Assembly: GCA_026192395.1 (NCBI GenBank)
Contig: WACF01000002.1
Location: 1 to 64,000 of the forward strand
Length of the DNA: 64,000 nucleotides
Direction: 5' to 3'
Source: Proteobacteria bacterium 005FR1
GTDB taxonomy: Bacteria > Pseudomonadota > Gammaproteobacteria > Pseudomonadales > Cellvibrionaceae
In this document: in pieces, positions 1-9,533 of the stretch
How the letters are laid out: each line of letters begins with the position of its first letter
Position numbering within the stretch: the stretch's first letter is position 1
Notes under the pieces: model-generated
Seen by the model: the letters and a program-made list of their open reading frames with translations, nothing else
Told to the model about the DNA's origin: nothing
Databases searched by the model: none
Made by a program: the position numbers and the translations under genes

Positions 1-359
1 GTGTACTGCTGCGTGGTACCAAGCGTGAAGACGTAGAGCGTGGTCAGGTACTCGCCAAGCCGGGCACCATCACTCCGCACACCAAGTTCGAGTGCGAAGT
101 GTACGTTCTGTCCAAGGAAGAAGGCGGTCGTCATACCCCGTTCTTCAAGGGCTATCGTCCGCAGTTCTACTTCCGTACCACTGACGTAACCGGTGCTTGT
201 GAGCTGCCGGAAGGTACTGAAATGGTAATGCCCGGCGACAACGTGGCCATGACCGTTACTCTGATCGCGCCGATCGCGATGGAAGATGGTCTGCGCTTCG
301 CGATCCGCGAAGGTGGTCGTACCGTTGGTGCTGGTGTTGTAACCAAGATCATTGAGTAA
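1..359 (+). CDS. tuf: Elongation factor Tu, C-terminal part (truncated by window edge)
   Basis: This is the 3' end of the gene for EF-Tu, the GTPase that delivers aminoacyl-tRNA to the ribosomal A site. The open frame runs in from the left edge, so only about the last 118 residues are present. They cover the end of domain 2 and domain 3 and contain the hallmark stretches [39 protein letters not shown] and [15 protein letters not shown]. The GTPase domain lies outside the window. The gene precedes the S10 operon, the usual gammaproteobacterial location of a tuf copy after fusA. Confidence 0.98.
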   Translation, partial: VLLRGTKREDVERGQVLAKPGTITPHTKFECEVYVLSKEEGGRHTPFFKGYRPQFYFRTTDVTGACELPEGTEMVMPGDNVAMTVTLIAPIAMEDGLRFAIREGGRTVGAGVVTKIIE

Positions 360-371
360 CAGTTGAGTCAG

Positions 372-411
372 TCTCCAGTCGCCAGAAAGACAAGCATCTG
401 GTGACTGGAGG
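372..411 (+). other. Stem-loop after tuf (possible weak terminator or attenuator)
   Basis: TCTCCAGTCGCCAGA and TCTGGTGACTGGAGG are nearly perfect inverted arms of 15 bases around a 10-base loop, starting 13 bases after the tuf stop. No T tract follows, so this is not a standard intrinsic terminator. It may protect the tuf mRNA 3' end or attenuate read-through into the small membrane-protein gene. Confidence 0.55.
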
Positions 412-438
412 CTCGGCTCTCCAGGCTGGAGCGAAGCG

Positions 439-789
439 ATGGATGATGATGTAAGAGAAAGAATGTCGTCGGGCGAAACCTGGCTCAGGCTTCTTTTTAT
501 CGTGATCTTTGGCTTCTTTGCCACCGTGGCCACCTGGTTGATCTGGTTGGTTGCGGCGGCACAATTTCTATTTTCTCTCTTTAATGGCAGATCGAACGAG
601 AATCTGAGCGAATTCGCTGACACACTCGTGGCCTACGTTGCTCAGGCCTTCTCGTATATGGTTTTTCGAACCGATGAAAAGCCCTTTCCGTTTGCGCCGC
701 CTCCCAAGAAGGTGGTCGTCGACGGGGTGGCCCAGGCGGCAGCTAATCGAGGCGGCGAAACCGGCTCATCGAACGCCATGTCGGACTGA
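439..789 (+). CDS. DUF4389 family small inner-membrane protein
   Basis: A 116-residue protein of unknown function that resembles the DUF4389 family. After a short charged N-terminus, residues about 15-50 form one long or two close hydrophobic membrane segments (LRLLFIVIFGFF, WLIWLVAAAQFLFSLF). A polar segment, NENLSEFADTLVAYVAQ, follows, then a Pro/Lys-rich tail that is probably cytoplasmic. The start is supported by GGAG seven bases upstream of the ATG. The gene sits between tuf and the rpsJ promoter, where most gammaproteobacteria have no gene. It is probably expressed by read-through from tuf, or weakly on its own. The family call rests on remembered motif resemblance; the membrane topology is seen in the sequence. 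Confidence 0.8.
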   Translation: MDDDVRERMSSGETWLRLLFIVIFGFFATVATWLIWLVAAAQFLFSLFNGRSNENLSEFADTLVAYVAQAFSYMVFRTDEKPFPFAPPPKKVVVDGVAQAAANRGGETGSSNAMSD

Positions 790-880
790 TCTTTTCGTCA
801 GCGTGCTTGCTGGCGGCAAAAGACTGAAAACAATAGAAATTCTTCCTTTGTAAAGTCGCTAAATATTCGTTGGGCGGCGC

Positions 881-909
881 TTGACAGCCCCCAGGTGGGT
901 CTATAAAAT
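881..909 (+). promoter_or_regulatory. Promoter of the S10 ribosomal operon
   Basis: A perfect -35 box TTGACA (881-886) is followed after exactly 17 bases by TAAAAT (904-909), one mismatch from the sigma-70 -10 consensus. The sequence after it is C-rich (discriminator-like). Transcription would start near 916, giving rpsJ a leader of about 90 bases. This is the strongest promoter-like sequence seen in the window and lies directly before the ribosomal genes. Confidence 0.8.
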
Positions 910-1005
910 CTCGCCTCCTTTCGCCACCCCTAGGGCGGAACGGCTGGTTATAACCCTTATTTACGCCAAAGTTACAACAATTTTGCTTTTTGGAGTTGGG
1001 ACTAC

Positions 1006-1317
1006 ATGCAGAGTCAACGTATCCGGATCCGGCTGAAAGCCTTCGATCACAAGCTCATAGATGCGTCTACTGAGGAGATCGTTGAGACTGCCAAGCGCAC
1101 CGGCGCTCAAGTGCGCGGCCCGATTCCGCTGCCTACTCGCAAAGAACGCTACACCATATTGATTTCTCCGCACGTAAACAAAGATGCGCGAGATCAGTAT
1201 GAGATTCGCACCCACAAGCGAATGATGGACATTGTGGAGCCCACGGAAAAGACGGTCGACGCCCTGATGAAGCTGGATCTGGCTGCCGGGGTAGAGGTTC
1301 AGATCAGTCTGGGATAA
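1006..1317 (+). CDS. rpsJ: 30S ribosomal protein S10
   Basis: First gene of the S10 operon, 103 residues, the usual length. S10 belongs to the 30S head and is also NusE, the partner of NusB in transcription antitermination. Recognised by [14 protein letters not shown] near the N-terminus, [13 protein letters not shown] in the middle and the C-terminal [20 protein letters not shown]. The ATG follows TTTTTGGAG with suitable spacing. An unusually long 149-base gap separates it from rplC. Confidence 0.98.
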   Translation: MQSQRIRIRLKAFDHKLIDASTEEIVETAKRTGAQVRGPIPLPTRKERYTILISPHVNKDARDQYEIRTHKRMMDIVEPTEKTVDALMKLDLAAGVEVQISLG

Positions 1318-1466
1318 ATCGATTCAGCTCTTCCTTCTTTTTATAGGTTTGATGAGAGGGGAGTGATCGAACAGTGCTTCGGAACAGTTTCCGGAGTGAT
1401 TGTGTAACGCTCTGAAATGGGCGGCCATAGCGGGTAACAGCCCCGTACACTGAGAGGTTAACAACA

Positions 1467-2123
1467 ATGACGATTGGTATAGTCGGTCGTAAGAGCGGCA
1501 TGACCCGCGTTTTCACCGCCGACGGTGACTCCATCCCCGTGACTGTGATTGAGGTTTCTCCCAATCGCATCACCCAGGTCAAAAATTCCGAAACCGACGG
1601 TTATAGTGCTGTGCAGATCACTGTAGGCAACCGTCGCGCCTCCCGCGTCGTCAAGCCGGCTGCTGGTCATTTCGCAAAGGCCAGCACCGAGGCGGGCGCC
1701 AAGATGTACGAGCTTCGCAATGATGCCGGTGAAGAGTTCGAGGTTGGCGGTGAGCTGACTGTCGAGGGCTTTGAAGCGGGTCAGATGGTCGATATCACTG
1801 GTTCCTCCAAAGGTAAGGGCTTCGCTGGTACCGTTAAGCGTTGGAACTTCCGCACCCAGGATGCTACCCACGGTAATTCTCTGTCTCACCGCGCCCCTGG
1901 TTCGATTGGTCAGTGTCAGACCCCCGGTCGTGTGTTCAAGGGCAAGAAGATGTCCGGGCATATGGGTGCCGAGCGTGTGACGGTCCAGAACCTCCAGGTG
2001 GTCCGCGTGGATGCTGAGCGCAACTTGCTGTTGGTCAAAGGTGCAGTCCCCGGAGCCCCGGGCGGCTACGTGATTGTTCGTCCGGCCGTCAAAGCGCGCG
2101 CTAAAGCCGCGGCTCAAGCTTAA
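1467..2123 (+). CDS. rplC: 50S ribosomal protein L3
   Basis: L3, 218 residues, slightly longer than the 209 of E. coli because of an Ala/Lys-rich C-terminal tail ([11 protein letters not shown]). It is an early-assembling protein whose loop reaches the peptidyl transferase centre. Diagnostic stretches are [13 protein letters not shown], the region around [13 protein letters not shown], and [16 protein letters not shown] gap of 20 bases separates it from rplD. Confidence 0.98.
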   Translation: MTIGIVGRKSGMTRVFTADGDSIPVTVIEVSPNRITQVKNSETDGYSAVQITVGNRRASRVVKPAAGHFAKASTEAGAKMYELRNDAGEEFEVGGELTVEGFEAGQMVDITGSSKGKGFAGTVKRWNFRTQDATHGNSLSHRAPGSIGQCQTPGRVFKGKKMSGHMGAERVTVQNLQVVRVDAERNLLLVKGAVPGAPGGYVIVRPAVKARAKAAAQA

Positions 2124-2143
2124 GTATCCGAGGGGAATCGACT

Positions 2144-2758
2144 ATGGAATTGAGTATAGCGACGCCTGAGGGCACGAAGGGAACCGTCAGCGTTTCCGAG
2201 GCCGCATTCGGCAGAGAGTTTAATCAGGACCTGGTTCATCAGGCGATCACTGCCTATTTGGCTGGTGCGCGTCAGGGTACCAAGAAGCAGAAGACCCGTT
2301 CTGAAGTGTCTGGCGGCGGCAAGAAGCCGTGGCGCCAAAAAGGCACCGGTCGTGCTCGCGCCGGCACCATTCGCAGCCCCATCTGGCGTGGGGGCGGTGT
2401 AACCTTCGCGGCGACTCCGCGCGACTACACGCAGAAACTGAACAAGAAAATGTACCGCGCTGCACTGCGCTGCATTCTCTCCGAATTGAATCGTCTGGAG
2501 CGCCTGGTGGTGGTCGAAGACTTTACCGTCGACGAGCCGAAAACCAAAGGGCTGCTGCAGAAGCTGGCTCAGTTCAACCTGTCAGACGTGCTGATTCTCA
2601 CTGAGGAAGTGAGCAGCAACCTGTACCTTGCTGCCCGCAATCTGCCGAAGGTAGATGTGCGCGATGTTCACGGCATCGATCCAGTCAGCCTGGTTCGTTT
2701 CGACAAAGTGTTGATTACTGTGTCTGCCCTCAAGAAGGTTGAGGAGTTGTTGGGATGA
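2144..2758 (+). CDS. rplD: 50S ribosomal protein L4
   Basis: L4, 204 residues. Its long basic loop reaches into the peptide exit tunnel; here that loop is [28 protein letters not shown] with the family motif [20 protein letters not shown] (written in overlapping pieces). In E. coli L4 represses its own operon through the S10 leader; whether this leader does so is not clear from sequence. The stop overlaps the rplW start as ATGA, indicating translational coupling. Confidence 0.98.
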   Translation: MELSIATPEGTKGTVSVSEAAFGREFNQDLVHQAITAYLAGARQGTKKQKTRSEVSGGGKKPWRQKGTGRARAGTIRSPIWRGGGVTFAATPRDYTQKLNKKMYRAALRCILSELNRLERLVVVEDFTVDEPKTKGLLQKLAQFNLSDVLILTEEVSSNLYLAARNLPKVDVRDVHGIDPVSLVRFDKVLITVSALKKVEELLG

Positions 2759-3054
2759 ACCAGGAAAAATTGTACCGAGTGCTGATTGGTCCGGTTGTGT
2801 CGGAAAAGGCGACCATGGCTGCTGAAAACGGCAACCAGGTTGTGTTCAAAGTTTCCAAAGACGCGGCCAAGCGCGATATCAAGATCGCGGTGGAAACCCT
2901 GTTCAAGGTTACCGTCGAAAGCGTCCGCGTACTGAATCGCAAGGGCAAGACCAAGCGCACCCGCTATGGCGTGGGCAAGCAGAGTGATACTCGGAAGGCG
3001 TATGTGCGTCTGGCTGAAGGTCAGGACATCGATTTCGAATCTCTGGGTTCCTAG
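2755..3054 (+). CDS. rplW: 50S ribosomal protein L23
   Basis: L23, 99 residues. It sits at the exit of the peptide tunnel and docks trigger factor and SRP. Family signatures are the N-terminal [16 protein letters not shown] and the central [17 protein letters not shown] with the Arg/Lys-rich [14 protein letters not shown]. The start codon overlaps rplD by four bases. Confidence 0.98.
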   Translation: MNQEKLYRVLIGPVVSEKATMAAENGNQVVFKVSKDAAKRDIKIAVETLFKVTVESVRVLNRKGKTKRTRYGVGKQSDTRKAYVRLAEGQDIDFESLGS

Positions 3055-3122
3055 GAAGCTTGAGTCGGCGCTGAGCGCTGAGCTAACAAATTCACCGAAT
3101 TAGTGCGATAGGTATCGTTGCA

Positions 3123-3950
3123 ATGGCAATCGTAAAACGCAAACCCACCTCGGCAGGACGGCGCTTTGTAGTCAGCGTTGTAAACGCTGAGCTGCACAAA
3201 GGTGCGCCTCACGCGCCGCTGCTGGAGAAGAAATCCAAGACCGGTGGTCGCAACAACGTTGGCCGCATCACCACTCGTCACGTGGGTGGCGGTCACAAGC
3301 AGCACTATCGAGTTATCGATTTCAAGCGCGACAAAGATGGAATCGTAGGTAAGGTCGAGCGACTCGAATACGATCCCAACCGAAGTGCGAACATTGCGCT
3401 GGTTTGCTACACCGACGGCGAGCGACGGTACATCATCGCTCCGAAGGGTCTGACTGCAGGCGACAAGGTAGAGTCTGGCGAGCAGGCATCGATCAAGGTT
3501 GGCAACACTCTGCCCATGCGCAATATCCCGGTGGGTAGTACGGTTCATTGCATTGAAATGAAGCCTGGCAAAGGTGCCCAGATGGCGCGCTCTGCGGGTG
3601 CCTCGGCACAGCTGGTGGCTCGCGAGGGAACTTATGTAACTCTGCGCTTGCGCAGTGGTGAGATGCGTAAGGTGCTGTCCGAGTGCCGCGCGACCATTGG
3701 TGAGGTGTCCAACAGCGAGCACAACCTGCGCTCTCTGGGCAAGGCTGGTGCCAAGCGCTGGCGCGGTGTCCGCCCGACCGTTCGCGGCGTGGCAATGAAC
3801 CCGGTGGATCACCCGCACGGTGGTGGTGAAGGCCGTACCTCTGGTGGTCGTCATCCGGTTAGCCCGTGGGGTACTCCGACCAAGGGTCATAAGACACGCA
3901 AGAACAAGCGCACGAGCAAGATGATTGTTCGTCGCCGTGGCAAGAAGTAA
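3123..3950 (+). CDS. rplB: 50S ribosomal protein L2
   Basis: L2, 275 residues, a core RNA-binding protein needed for subunit association and peptidyl transfer. The conserved C-terminal motif [13 protein letters not shown] is intact and is followed by the usual basic tail ending [11 protein letters not shown]-terminal features [10 protein letters not shown] and [20 protein letters not shown] are also typical. It lies 68 bases after rplW. Confidence 0.98.
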   Translation: MAIVKRKPTSAGRRFVVSVVNAELHKGAPHAPLLEKKSKTGGRNNVGRITTRHVGGGHKQHYRVIDFKRDKDGIVGKVERLEYDPNRSANIALVCYTDGERRYIIAPKGLTAGDKVESGEQASIKVGNTLPMRNIPVGSTVHCIEMKPGKGAQMARSAGASAQLVAREGTYVTLRLRSGEMRKVLSECRATIGEVSNSEHNLRSLGKAGAKRWRGVRPTVRGVAMNPVDHPHGGGEGRTSGGRHPVSPWGTPTKGHKTRKNKRTSKMIVRRRGKK

Positions 3951-4021
3951 AGCCCAGCTCGTATAGCCGGCTCTATATTGTCGACTGCTTATTGCAGAGA
4001 ATAGATTGAGAGGATAGCTCA

Positions 4022-4297
4022 GTGCCAAGATCGTTAAAGAAAGGTCCGTTTATTGACCGCCACCTCCTCAAGAAGGTGGAAACCGCTGCAGCTGCGAATG
4101 ATCGTCGTCCGATCAAGACCTGGTCACGTCGCTCCATGATCATCCCTGAGATGGTGGGGTTGACGCTTGCGGTGCACAACGGCCGACAGCATGTTCCGGT
4201 GTTGGTTAACGAAGAGATGGTCGGGCACAAGCTGGGCGAATTCGCTGCAACCCGCACTTATCGCGGCCATGCGGCAGACAAGAAAGCCAAGCGATAA
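4022..4297 (+). CDS. rpsS: 30S ribosomal protein S19
   Basis: S19, 91 residues, an RNA-binding protein of the 30S head that pairs with S13. The start is GTG, preceded by GAGAGGA, and the protein begins [20 protein letters not shown] as in the family. Other family motifs are [14 protein letters not shown] and [12 protein letters not shown]. Confidence 0.98.
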   Translation: MPRSLKKGPFIDRHLLKKVETAAAANDRRPIKTWSRRSMIIPEMVGLTLAVHNGRQHVPVLVNEEMVGHKLGEFAATRTYRGHAADKKAKR

Positions 4298-4355
4298 GAG
4301 AGTAAACCTGGCTTTCCGGCGAGACTGACGGAGAGCTTATCGAGGTGAGAGAGAG

Positions 4356-4688
4356 ATGGAAGTAGCAGCTAGATTACGTGGTGCAAGACTTTCCGCCCAA
4401 AAGGCGCGGCTGGTGGCAGACCAAATCCGCGGCAAAAGCGTCGAGGAAGCTCTGGACCTGTTGACCTTCAGCGCCAAAAAGGGCGCGGCGATTGTCAAGA
4501 AAGTGCTGGAATCAGCCATTGCCAACGCTGAGCACAACGAAGGTGCTGACGTAGACGAATTGAGAGTGTCCACCATTTTTGTGGACGAAGGCATGACCAT
4601 GAAGCGGATCAAGCCGCGAGCAAAGGGCCGAGCGGATCGTATCTTCAAGCGCTCTTGCCATATCACAGTTAAAGTAGCCGACCAGTAA
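4356..4688 (+). CDS. rplV: 50S ribosomal protein L22
   Basis: L22, 110 residues. Its beta-hairpin lines the peptide tunnel next to L4. Recognised by [20 protein letters not shown], the hairpin [17 protein letters not shown] and the final HITVKVAD. The ATG follows GAGAGAGAG. Only 13 bases separate it from rpsC. Confidence 0.98.
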   Translation: MEVAARLRGARLSAQKARLVADQIRGKSVEEALDLLTFSAKKGAAIVKKVLESAIANAEHNEGADVDELRVSTIFVDEGMTMKRIKPRAKGRADRIFKRSCHITVKVADQ

Positions 4689-4701
4689 GAGAGCGGGCAT
4701 T

Positions 4702-5397
4702 ATGGGTCAGAAAGTTCATCCAACCGGTATTCGACTAGGCATCGTCAAGAAGCATACCTCTACATGGTACGCAGACGGTGAACAATACGCAGATAAGCTG
4801 TATACCGATCTGAAAGTACGCGAATACATCCAGAAGAAGCTGGCACATGCCTCTGTGAGTCGTGTTGAGATCGAACGCCCTGCCAACACTGCGCGAATCA
4901 CTATTCATACCGCCCGCCCCGGTATCGTGATCGGCAAGAAAGGTGAGGATGTGGAAGCTCTGCGTGCTGAAGTGAGCAAGCAGATGGGTGTGCCGGTTCA
5001 CATCAACATCGAAGAGATTCGCAAGCCTGATCTGGATGCCTCCCTGGTTGCGCAGAGCGTAGCCTCCCAGTTGGAGCGCCGGGTCATGTTCCGACGCGCG
5101 ATGAAGCGTGCGGTACAAAATGCAATGCGTCAGGGTGCCGAGGGTATCAAGATCCAAATCAGCGGACGTCTTGGTGGTGCGGAAATCGCCCGTACCGAGT
5201 GGTACCGTGAAGGTCGCGTACCGCTGCACACACTGCGTGCGGATATCGACTACGCCACTGCTGAAGCCGCGACCACCTACGGGATCATTGGTGTGAAAGT
5301 GTGGATCTTCAAAGGCGAGATTATCGGCGGAATGGAGCCGGCTGCTGAAGGTGCACCGAAAAAGCGCGGTCCAAGAAAGACTGGCGCAGAACAGTAA
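4702..5397 (+). CDS. rpsC: 30S ribosomal protein S3
   Basis: S3, 231 residues, part of the mRNA entry gate and helicase activity of the 30S subunit. The KH domain carries its GxxG loop in [16 protein letters not shown]. The C-terminal domain contains [20 protein letters not shown] and [11 protein letters not shown]. The tail (about residues 215-231) is Lys/Arg/Ala-rich. Confidence 0.98.
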   Translation: MGQKVHPTGIRLGIVKKHTSTWYADGEQYADKLYTDLKVREYIQKKLAHASVSRVEIERPANTARITIHTARPGIVIGKKGEDVEALRAEVSKQMGVPVHINIEEIRKPDLDASLVAQSVASQLERRVMFRRAMKRAVQNAMRQGAEGIKIQISGRLGGAEIARTEWYREGRVPLHTLRADIDYATAEAATTYGIIGVKVWIFKGEIIGGMEPAAEGAPKKRGPRKTGAEQ

Positions 5398-5452
5398 TTA
5401 ATGACAATGCTTTTCGCCGCTGGTGAAAAGACCGGGATTTAAAGGCTAAACA

Positions 5453-5866
5453 ATGCTGCAACCGAAACGTACAAAATTTCGCAAGCAAATGAAGGGCCGC
5501 AACCGTGGCCTGGCGGAGCGTGGCTCCAAGGTGAGCTTTGGCGAATACGCCCTGAAGGCCACCGGCCGCGGCCGCATTACAGCCCGACAGATCGAATCAG
5601 CTCGTCGAGCGATGACCCGTCACGTTAAGCGTGGTGGCAAGATCTGGATTCGGATCTTCCCGGACAAGCCGATTACCAGCAAGCCTCTGGAAGTTCGTCA
5701 GGGTAAAGGTAAGGGTAACGTTGAATACTGGGTTGCCCAGATTCAGCCCGGCAAAGTCCTTTATGAGATGGAAGGCGTATCTGAAGAGCTGGCGCGGGAA
5801 GCATTTGAATTGGCAGCAGCCAAGCTGCCCTTGAGTACAACATTCGTGAAACGGTCGGTGATGTGA
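5453..5866 (+). CDS. rplP: 50S ribosomal protein L16
   Basis: L16, 137 residues. It binds near the A-site tRNA elbow and is a late assembly protein. Typical motifs are [19 protein letters not shown] at the N-terminus, and [20 protein letters not shown] followed by the stretch [13 protein letters not shown]. Its stop codon TGA shares its last base with the ATG of rpmC, so the two are translationally coupled. Confidence 0.98.
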   Translation: MLQPKRTKFRKQMKGRNRGLAERGSKVSFGEYALKATGRGRITARQIESARRAMTRHVKRGGKIWIRIFPDKPITSKPLEVRQGKGKGNVEYWVAQIQPGKVLYEMEGVSEELAREAFELAAAKLPLSTTFVKRSVM

Positions 5867-6060
5867 TGAAAGCTACAGAGCTTCGCGAGAAATCAGTAGA
5901 AGAGCTCAACAAAGACTTGCTGACGCAGTTGGAATCGCAGTTCAAGCTGCGCATGCAGAAAAATACGGGTCAGCTGAATCAGTCTCACTTGTTGAAAGAA
6001 ACGCGTCGGGACATCGCGCGCATCAAAACCGTATTAAGAGAAAAGGCAGGTAACGAGTAA
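5866..6060 (+). CDS. rpmC: 50S ribosomal protein L29
   Basis: L29, 64 residues, a helical-hairpin protein near the exit tunnel. The frame is open one codon upstream at a GTG (5863), but the ATG at 5866 gives the standard N-terminus [15 protein letters not shown] and shares a base with the rplP stop. The conserved [20 protein letters not shown] is present. Its stop in turn overlaps the rpsQ start by one base. Confidence 0.97.
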   Translation: MKATELREKSVEELNKDLLTQLESQFKLRMQKNTGQLNQSHLLKETRRDIARIKTVLREKAGNE

Positions 6061-6350
6061 TGGCTGAAGCACCCGTGGTTGAACAAACTGAGAATGGCGC
6101 GAATGCCCGTACCGTCACCGGCCGCGTCGTCAGCGACAAGATGGATAAAACCGTTACCGTATTGATCGAGCGTCGGGTCAAACATCCCATCTATGGGAAG
6201 TACGTGAGCAAGTCCACCAAGCTCAAGGCGCACGATGAGAACAACGAGTGCAAAATCGGTGACCTGGTCACCATCGCCGAGTCTCGTCCGCTGTCGAAAA
6301 CCAAGACCTGGCGTCTGGTGCAGATCGAAGAGCGCCCCACTCGGATTTAG
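6060..6350 (+). CDS. rpsQ: 30S ribosomal protein S17, N-terminally extended
   Basis: S17, an OB-fold protein that nucleates the 5' domain of 16S rRNA. The core [35 protein letters not shown] and [16 protein letters not shown] matches the family. At 96 residues it carries an acidic N-terminal extension of about 12 residues ([16 protein letters not shown]) compared with the 84-residue E. coli protein. No internal Met offers a shorter start in that stretch, and the one-base overlap with rpmC supports the long form. It is the last gene of the S10 operon in the E. coli scheme. Confidence 0.97.
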   Translation: MAEAPVVEQTENGANARTVTGRVVSDKMDKTVTVLIERRVKHPIYGKYVSKSTKLKAHDENNECKIGDLVTIAESRPLSKTKTWRLVQIEERPTRI

Positions 6351-6407
6351 TGACAGCAAAGAATTTATGTGCCCAGAGCGGCACGCTAGAGTTTTCGGAG
6401 AGCGACG

Positions 6408-6776
6408 ATGATTCAGACAGAAAGTTACCTCGATGTTGCAGATAACAGCGGTGCACGCCGCGTTATGTGTATCAAGGTCTTGGGCGGTTCTCATCGCCGC
6501 TATGCCTCCGTGGGTGACGTAATCAAGGTCACCGTGAAGGAAGCAATTCCGCGCGGCAAGGTCAAGAAAGGCCAAGTGATGAAAGCGGTGGTAGTTCGTA
6601 CTCGCAAGGGCATCCGACGCAAGGACGGCTCCCTGATCAAGTTCGACGACAACGCGGCGGTACTGCTGAACCAGGCAGAAGCTCCGATCGGTACCCGTAT
6701 TTTTGGACCGGTTACCCGTGAGTTGCGCGGTGACAAGTTCATGAAAATCATATCGTTGGCCCCTGAAGTTCTTTAA
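6408..6776 (+). CDS. rplN: 50S ribosomal protein L14
   Basis: L14, 122 residues, forms an inter-subunit bridge. Diagnostic stretches are [37 protein letters not shown] and [13 protein letters not shown]. It is the first gene of the spc block, 57 bases after rpsQ, with no convincing promoter or terminator between them. It may be cotranscribed with the S10 block. Confidence 0.98.
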   Translation: MIQTESYLDVADNSGARRVMCIKVLGGSHRRYASVGDVIKVTVKEAIPRGKVKKGQVMKAVVVRTRKGIRRKDGSLIKFDDNAAVLLNQAEAPIGTRIFGPVTRELRGDKFMKIISLAPEVL

Positions 6777-6831
6777 GGTTCGGAGAGAAGGGCTTCGGCG
6801 AAGATAACAGCTCTTCGAGGAAGAAGTAGTT

Positions 6832-7143
6832 ATGCGAAAAATTAAACGTGAAGATGAAGTGATCGTCATTGCCGGCCGCGATAAAGGCAAGCGTGGCAAG
6901 GTCACCAAAGTGGTTGACGAAAATCGGGTTGTGGTCGGCGGCGTGAACGTCGTCAAGAAGCACCAGCGCCCGAACCCGCAGATGGGTGTTCCCGGCGGTA
7001 TCGTCGAGAAAGAGATGCCCATTCAGGTTTCCAATCTTGCCATTTTCAACCCCAGCACCAAGAAAGCTGATCGGGTTGGCTTCAAGTTCGAAGAAGGCAA
7101 GAAAGTACGAATTTACAAGTCCACGGGCGAAGTAGTCGCCTAA
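6832..7143 (+). CDS. rplX: 50S ribosomal protein L24
   Basis: L24, 103 residues, an assembly initiator with an N-terminal KOW motif ([19 protein letters not shown]). The family motif [20 protein letters not shown] follows. It is preceded by GAGGAAGAAG. It lies 55 bases after rplN. Confidence 0.98.
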   Translation: MRKIKREDEVIVIAGRDKGKRGKVTKVVDENRVVVGGVNVVKKHQRPNPQMGVPGGIVEKEMPIQVSNLAIFNPSTKKADRVGFKFEEGKKVRIYKSTGEVVA

Positions 7144-7202
7144 GCAGCAGGCGAATTTGCAGGCGAGTGGTTGGACAAACAGCAGTGGTCGGATGAAAAC
7201 TC

Positions 7203-7742
7203 ATGGCTAGGTTAAAAGAACTGTATCTGAAAGAATTAGCGCCCAAGCTGAAAGAAGAGCTCGGCGTTAAGAATGTGATGGAAGTTCCGCGCATTACCAA
7301 GATCACCCTGAACATGGGCGTGGGCGAAGCCGTGGGTGACAAAAAAATCCTGGAAAACGCCGTTGGCGACCTGGAGAAGATCAGCGGTCAGAAAGCGATC
7401 ATCACCAAGGCTCGCAAGTCGATCGCGGGCTTCAAGATTCGCGATGGCTGGCCGATTGGCGCCAAGGTGACACTGCGCCGCGAGCGCATGTACGAATTCC
7501 TGGATCGCCTGGTGACGGTTGCGATTCCGCGTATTCGCGACTTCCGCGGTATCAGCCCGAAGCAATTCGACGGCCGTGGTAACTTCACCATGGGCGTGAG
7601 TGAGCAGATCATCTTCCCGGAAATCGATTACGACAAAATCGACAAGATCCGCGGAATGGATATTTGTATCACCACCACCGCTCGCAATGACGATGAAGGG
7701 CGAGCACTGCTGCGGGCATTCGACTTCCCGCTGCGCACCTAA
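7203..7742 (+). CDS. rplE: 50S ribosomal protein L5
   Basis: L5, 179 residues. It binds 5S rRNA and contacts the P-site tRNA. Recognised by [54 protein letters not shown] and the C-terminal [11 protein letters not shown]. In E. coli S8 represses the spc operon near the rplX/rplE junction; no comparable structure could be assigned by eye here. Confidence 0.98.
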   Translation: MARLKELYLKELAPKLKEELGVKNVMEVPRITKITLNMGVGEAVGDKKILENAVGDLEKISGQKAIITKARKSIAGFKIRDGWPIGAKVTLRRERMYEFLDRLVTVAIPRIRDFRGISPKQFDGRGNFTMGVSEQIIFPEIDYDKIDKIRGMDICITTTARNDDEGRALLRAFDFPLRT

Positions 7743-7787
7743 TTACAGAATCTGAGACCTTGGGTCTAACGTTTAAAGGTAAAAGTA

Positions 7788-8093
7788 ATGGCTAAAAAAT
7801 CAATGATTGCTCGCGAAGTGAAGCGCGCGAAAACAGCCGCGCGATACGCCAACAAGCGGGCTGAGCTGAAAGCTATCATTGCCAACCCTGATTCCACCGA
7901 TGAGCAGGTGTGGGAAGCCAACATGCAGTTGCAGAAGCTGCCTCGTGACGCTAGCCCCTCCCGTCAACAGCGACGCTGTCGCCTGACCGGCCGCCCGCAC
8001 GGTGTCTATCGCAAGTTCGGCCTGGCTCGCAACAAGTTGCGCGAAGCAGCAATGCGCGGCGATGTCCCCGGTCTCGTTAAATCCAGCTGGTAA
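7788..8093 (+). CDS. rpsN: 30S ribosomal protein S14 (zinc-independent form)
   Basis: S14, 101 residues. This is the long, cysteine-free type: it lacks the CxxC pairs of the 61-residue zinc form, so it does not need zinc. Typical stretches are [35 protein letters not shown] and [20 protein letters not shown]. The one Cys sits within the conserved RCRLTGR. Confidence 0.98.
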   Translation: MAKKSMIAREVKRAKTAARYANKRAELKAIIANPDSTDEQVWEANMQLQKLPRDASPSRQQRRCRLTGRPHGVYRKFGLARNKLREAAMRGDVPGLVKSSW

Positions 8094-8123
8094 GCCGTTG
8101 GCCCGAAGGAGAGCAAAAACACC

Positions 8124-8516
8124 ATGAGTATGCAAGATCCCGTAGCCGACATGCTAACCCGCATCCGCAATGCACAGCAGGTGGGCAAGACTAATGTAAC
8201 CATGCCGTCATCCACGCTGAAAGCAAATATCGCGCGTGTATTGAAGGAGGAAGGTTACGTGGCCGACTTCGGCGTTAGCGAAACCGCGAAGCCTGAGCTG
8301 ACCATTGAGCTTAAATATTTTGAAGGAAAGCCGGTGATCGCCGAGCTGAACCGCGCCAGCCGTCCGGGTCTGCGTGCGTACAAGGCGAAAGATGAGCTGC
8401 CCTCTGTTCGCGGTGGGCTGGGCGTTGCCATCGTGACCACCAGTAAAGGTGTTATGACCGACCGCGCGGCCCGTGCTGCGGGAGTTGGCGGTGAGGTGAT
8501 CTGCACCGTCTTCTAA
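8124..8516 (+). CDS. rpsH: 30S ribosomal protein S8
   Basis: S8, 130 residues, a central 16S rRNA-binding protein and in E. coli the repressor of the spc operon. It begins [18 protein letters not shown] and ends [15 protein letters not shown], both diagnostic. It has a good upstream AAGGAGAG. The 100-base gap to rplF is longer than usual. Confidence 0.98.
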   Translation: MSMQDPVADMLTRIRNAQQVGKTNVTMPSSTLKANIARVLKEEGYVADFGVSETAKPELTIELKYFEGKPVIAELNRASRPGLRAYKAKDELPSVRGGLGVAIVTTSKGVMTDRAARAAGVGGEVICTVF

Positions 8517-8616
8517 GGAAGCTGTTGTAAGGGCCTTGAAGGTCCCTGTAGCCGGTTTTCGTTCTGTGCTTTCGAATTGGGCCTCCGTATCAGGCCTCTT
8601 GTTTTGGGAACGTATC

Positions 8617-9150
8617 ATGTCACGAATTGCAAATAGTCCAGTCCGCCTGCCGAAGGGAGTGGAAGTCACCCTGAACGGTCGGGAAGTGTCCGCCAAGGGC
8701 AAGAATGGCACCTTGAGCATGACTATTCACGAAAACGTGGAAGTGGTCCAGGAAGACGGCGTTCTGCGTTGCTCCGCGCGTGATAACGCGCAGAAGTCCA
8801 CCGCTATGGCGGGCACTATGCGCGCACTGCTGAGCAATCTCGTCACTGGTGTCAACGATGGGTTCGAGAAGCGACTGCAGCTGCAGGGTGTTGGATACCG
8901 AGCCAAAGCCGCGGGTAACACGCTGAATCTGACGCTTGGCTTTTCACATCCGATCGATTACACCCTGCCTGAGGGTGTGAGCGCGGAAACCCCGAGCCAG
9001 ACGGAAATCGTACTAAAAAGTGCCAACAAACAATTGTTGGGTCAAGTCGCTGCGGAAGTTCGCGGGTTCAGACCTCCGGAGCCGTATAAGGGCAAAGGCG
9101 TTCGCTACGCTGATGAGTTCGTGCGTCGTAAAGAAGCCAAGAAGAAGTAA
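8617..9150 (+). CDS. rplF: 50S ribosomal protein L6
   Basis: L6, 177 residues, the same length as in E. coli. It lies near the sarcin-ricin loop and factor-binding site. The reading frame is open from 8536, but the residues before 8617 do not fit the family; ATG at 8617 gives the normal [20 protein letters not shown]. The repeat fold ends with the conserved [18 protein letters not shown] and basic tail RRKEAKKK. Confidence 0.97.
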   Translation: MSRIANSPVRLPKGVEVTLNGREVSAKGKNGTLSMTIHENVEVVQEDGVLRCSARDNAQKSTAMAGTMRALLSNLVTGVNDGFEKRLQLQGVGYRAKAAGNTLNLTLGFSHPIDYTLPEGVSAETPSQTEIVLKSANKQLLGQVAAEVRGFRPPEPYKGKGVRYADEFVRRKEAKKK

Positions 9151-9163
9151 GTAGGGTTGCGAA

Positions 9164-9517
9164 ATGATGATGGATAAGAAACAGTCTCGTTTGCGCCGCG
9201 CTCGCAGAGCCCGCGCCAAGATCCGTGAGTTGGGCGCGACTCGGTTGACCGTGCATCGCACCCCTCGCCACATTTACGCGCAGATTATCTCTGCCGACGG
9301 CGGCAAGGTGCTGACTAGCGCATCGACGCTGGACAAGGCACTGCGTGAGGGTAAAACCGGTAATGCGGAAGCGGCCAAGGCGGTCGGTACGCTGATTGCT
9401 GAGCGGGCCAAGGAAGCCGGCATTACCGAGGTATCTTTCGATCGCAGCGGTTTCCGCTATCACGGTCGGGTAAAGGCATTGGCAGACGCTGCGCGCGAAG
9501 CAGGTCTGGAATTCTAA
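9164..9517 (+). CDS. rplR: 50S ribosomal protein L18
   Basis: L18, 115-117 residues, a 5S rRNA-binding protein. Three ATG codons occur in a row (9164, 9167, 9170). AGGG at 9153-9156 is best spaced for the first, though [14 protein letters not shown] at 9170 is the family consensus start. [11 protein letters not shown] and [20 protein letters not shown] are diagnostic. Confidence 0.97.
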   Translation: MMMDKKQSRLRRARRARAKIRELGATRLTVHRTPRHIYAQIISADGGKVLTSASTLDKALREGKTGNAEAAKAVGTLIAERAKEAGITEVSFDRSGFRYHGRVKALADAAREAGLEF

Positions 9518-9533
9518 AGGTTGAATAGACGCT

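Noticed and set aside
1458-2117. 219-codon minus-strand frame opposite rplC
   Set aside because: Shadow of L3; the plus strand is unambiguous.
6351-6407. Separate spc-operon promoter before rplN
   Set aside because: TGACA-like sequence occurs at the rpsQ stop, but no -10 box at proper spacing was found.
8579-8603. GGCCT/AGGCC hairpin followed by T-rich sequence before rplF, as a terminator
   Set aside because: The stem is only five to six pairs and sits within an essential operon; read-through must occur, so it was not annotated as a terminator.
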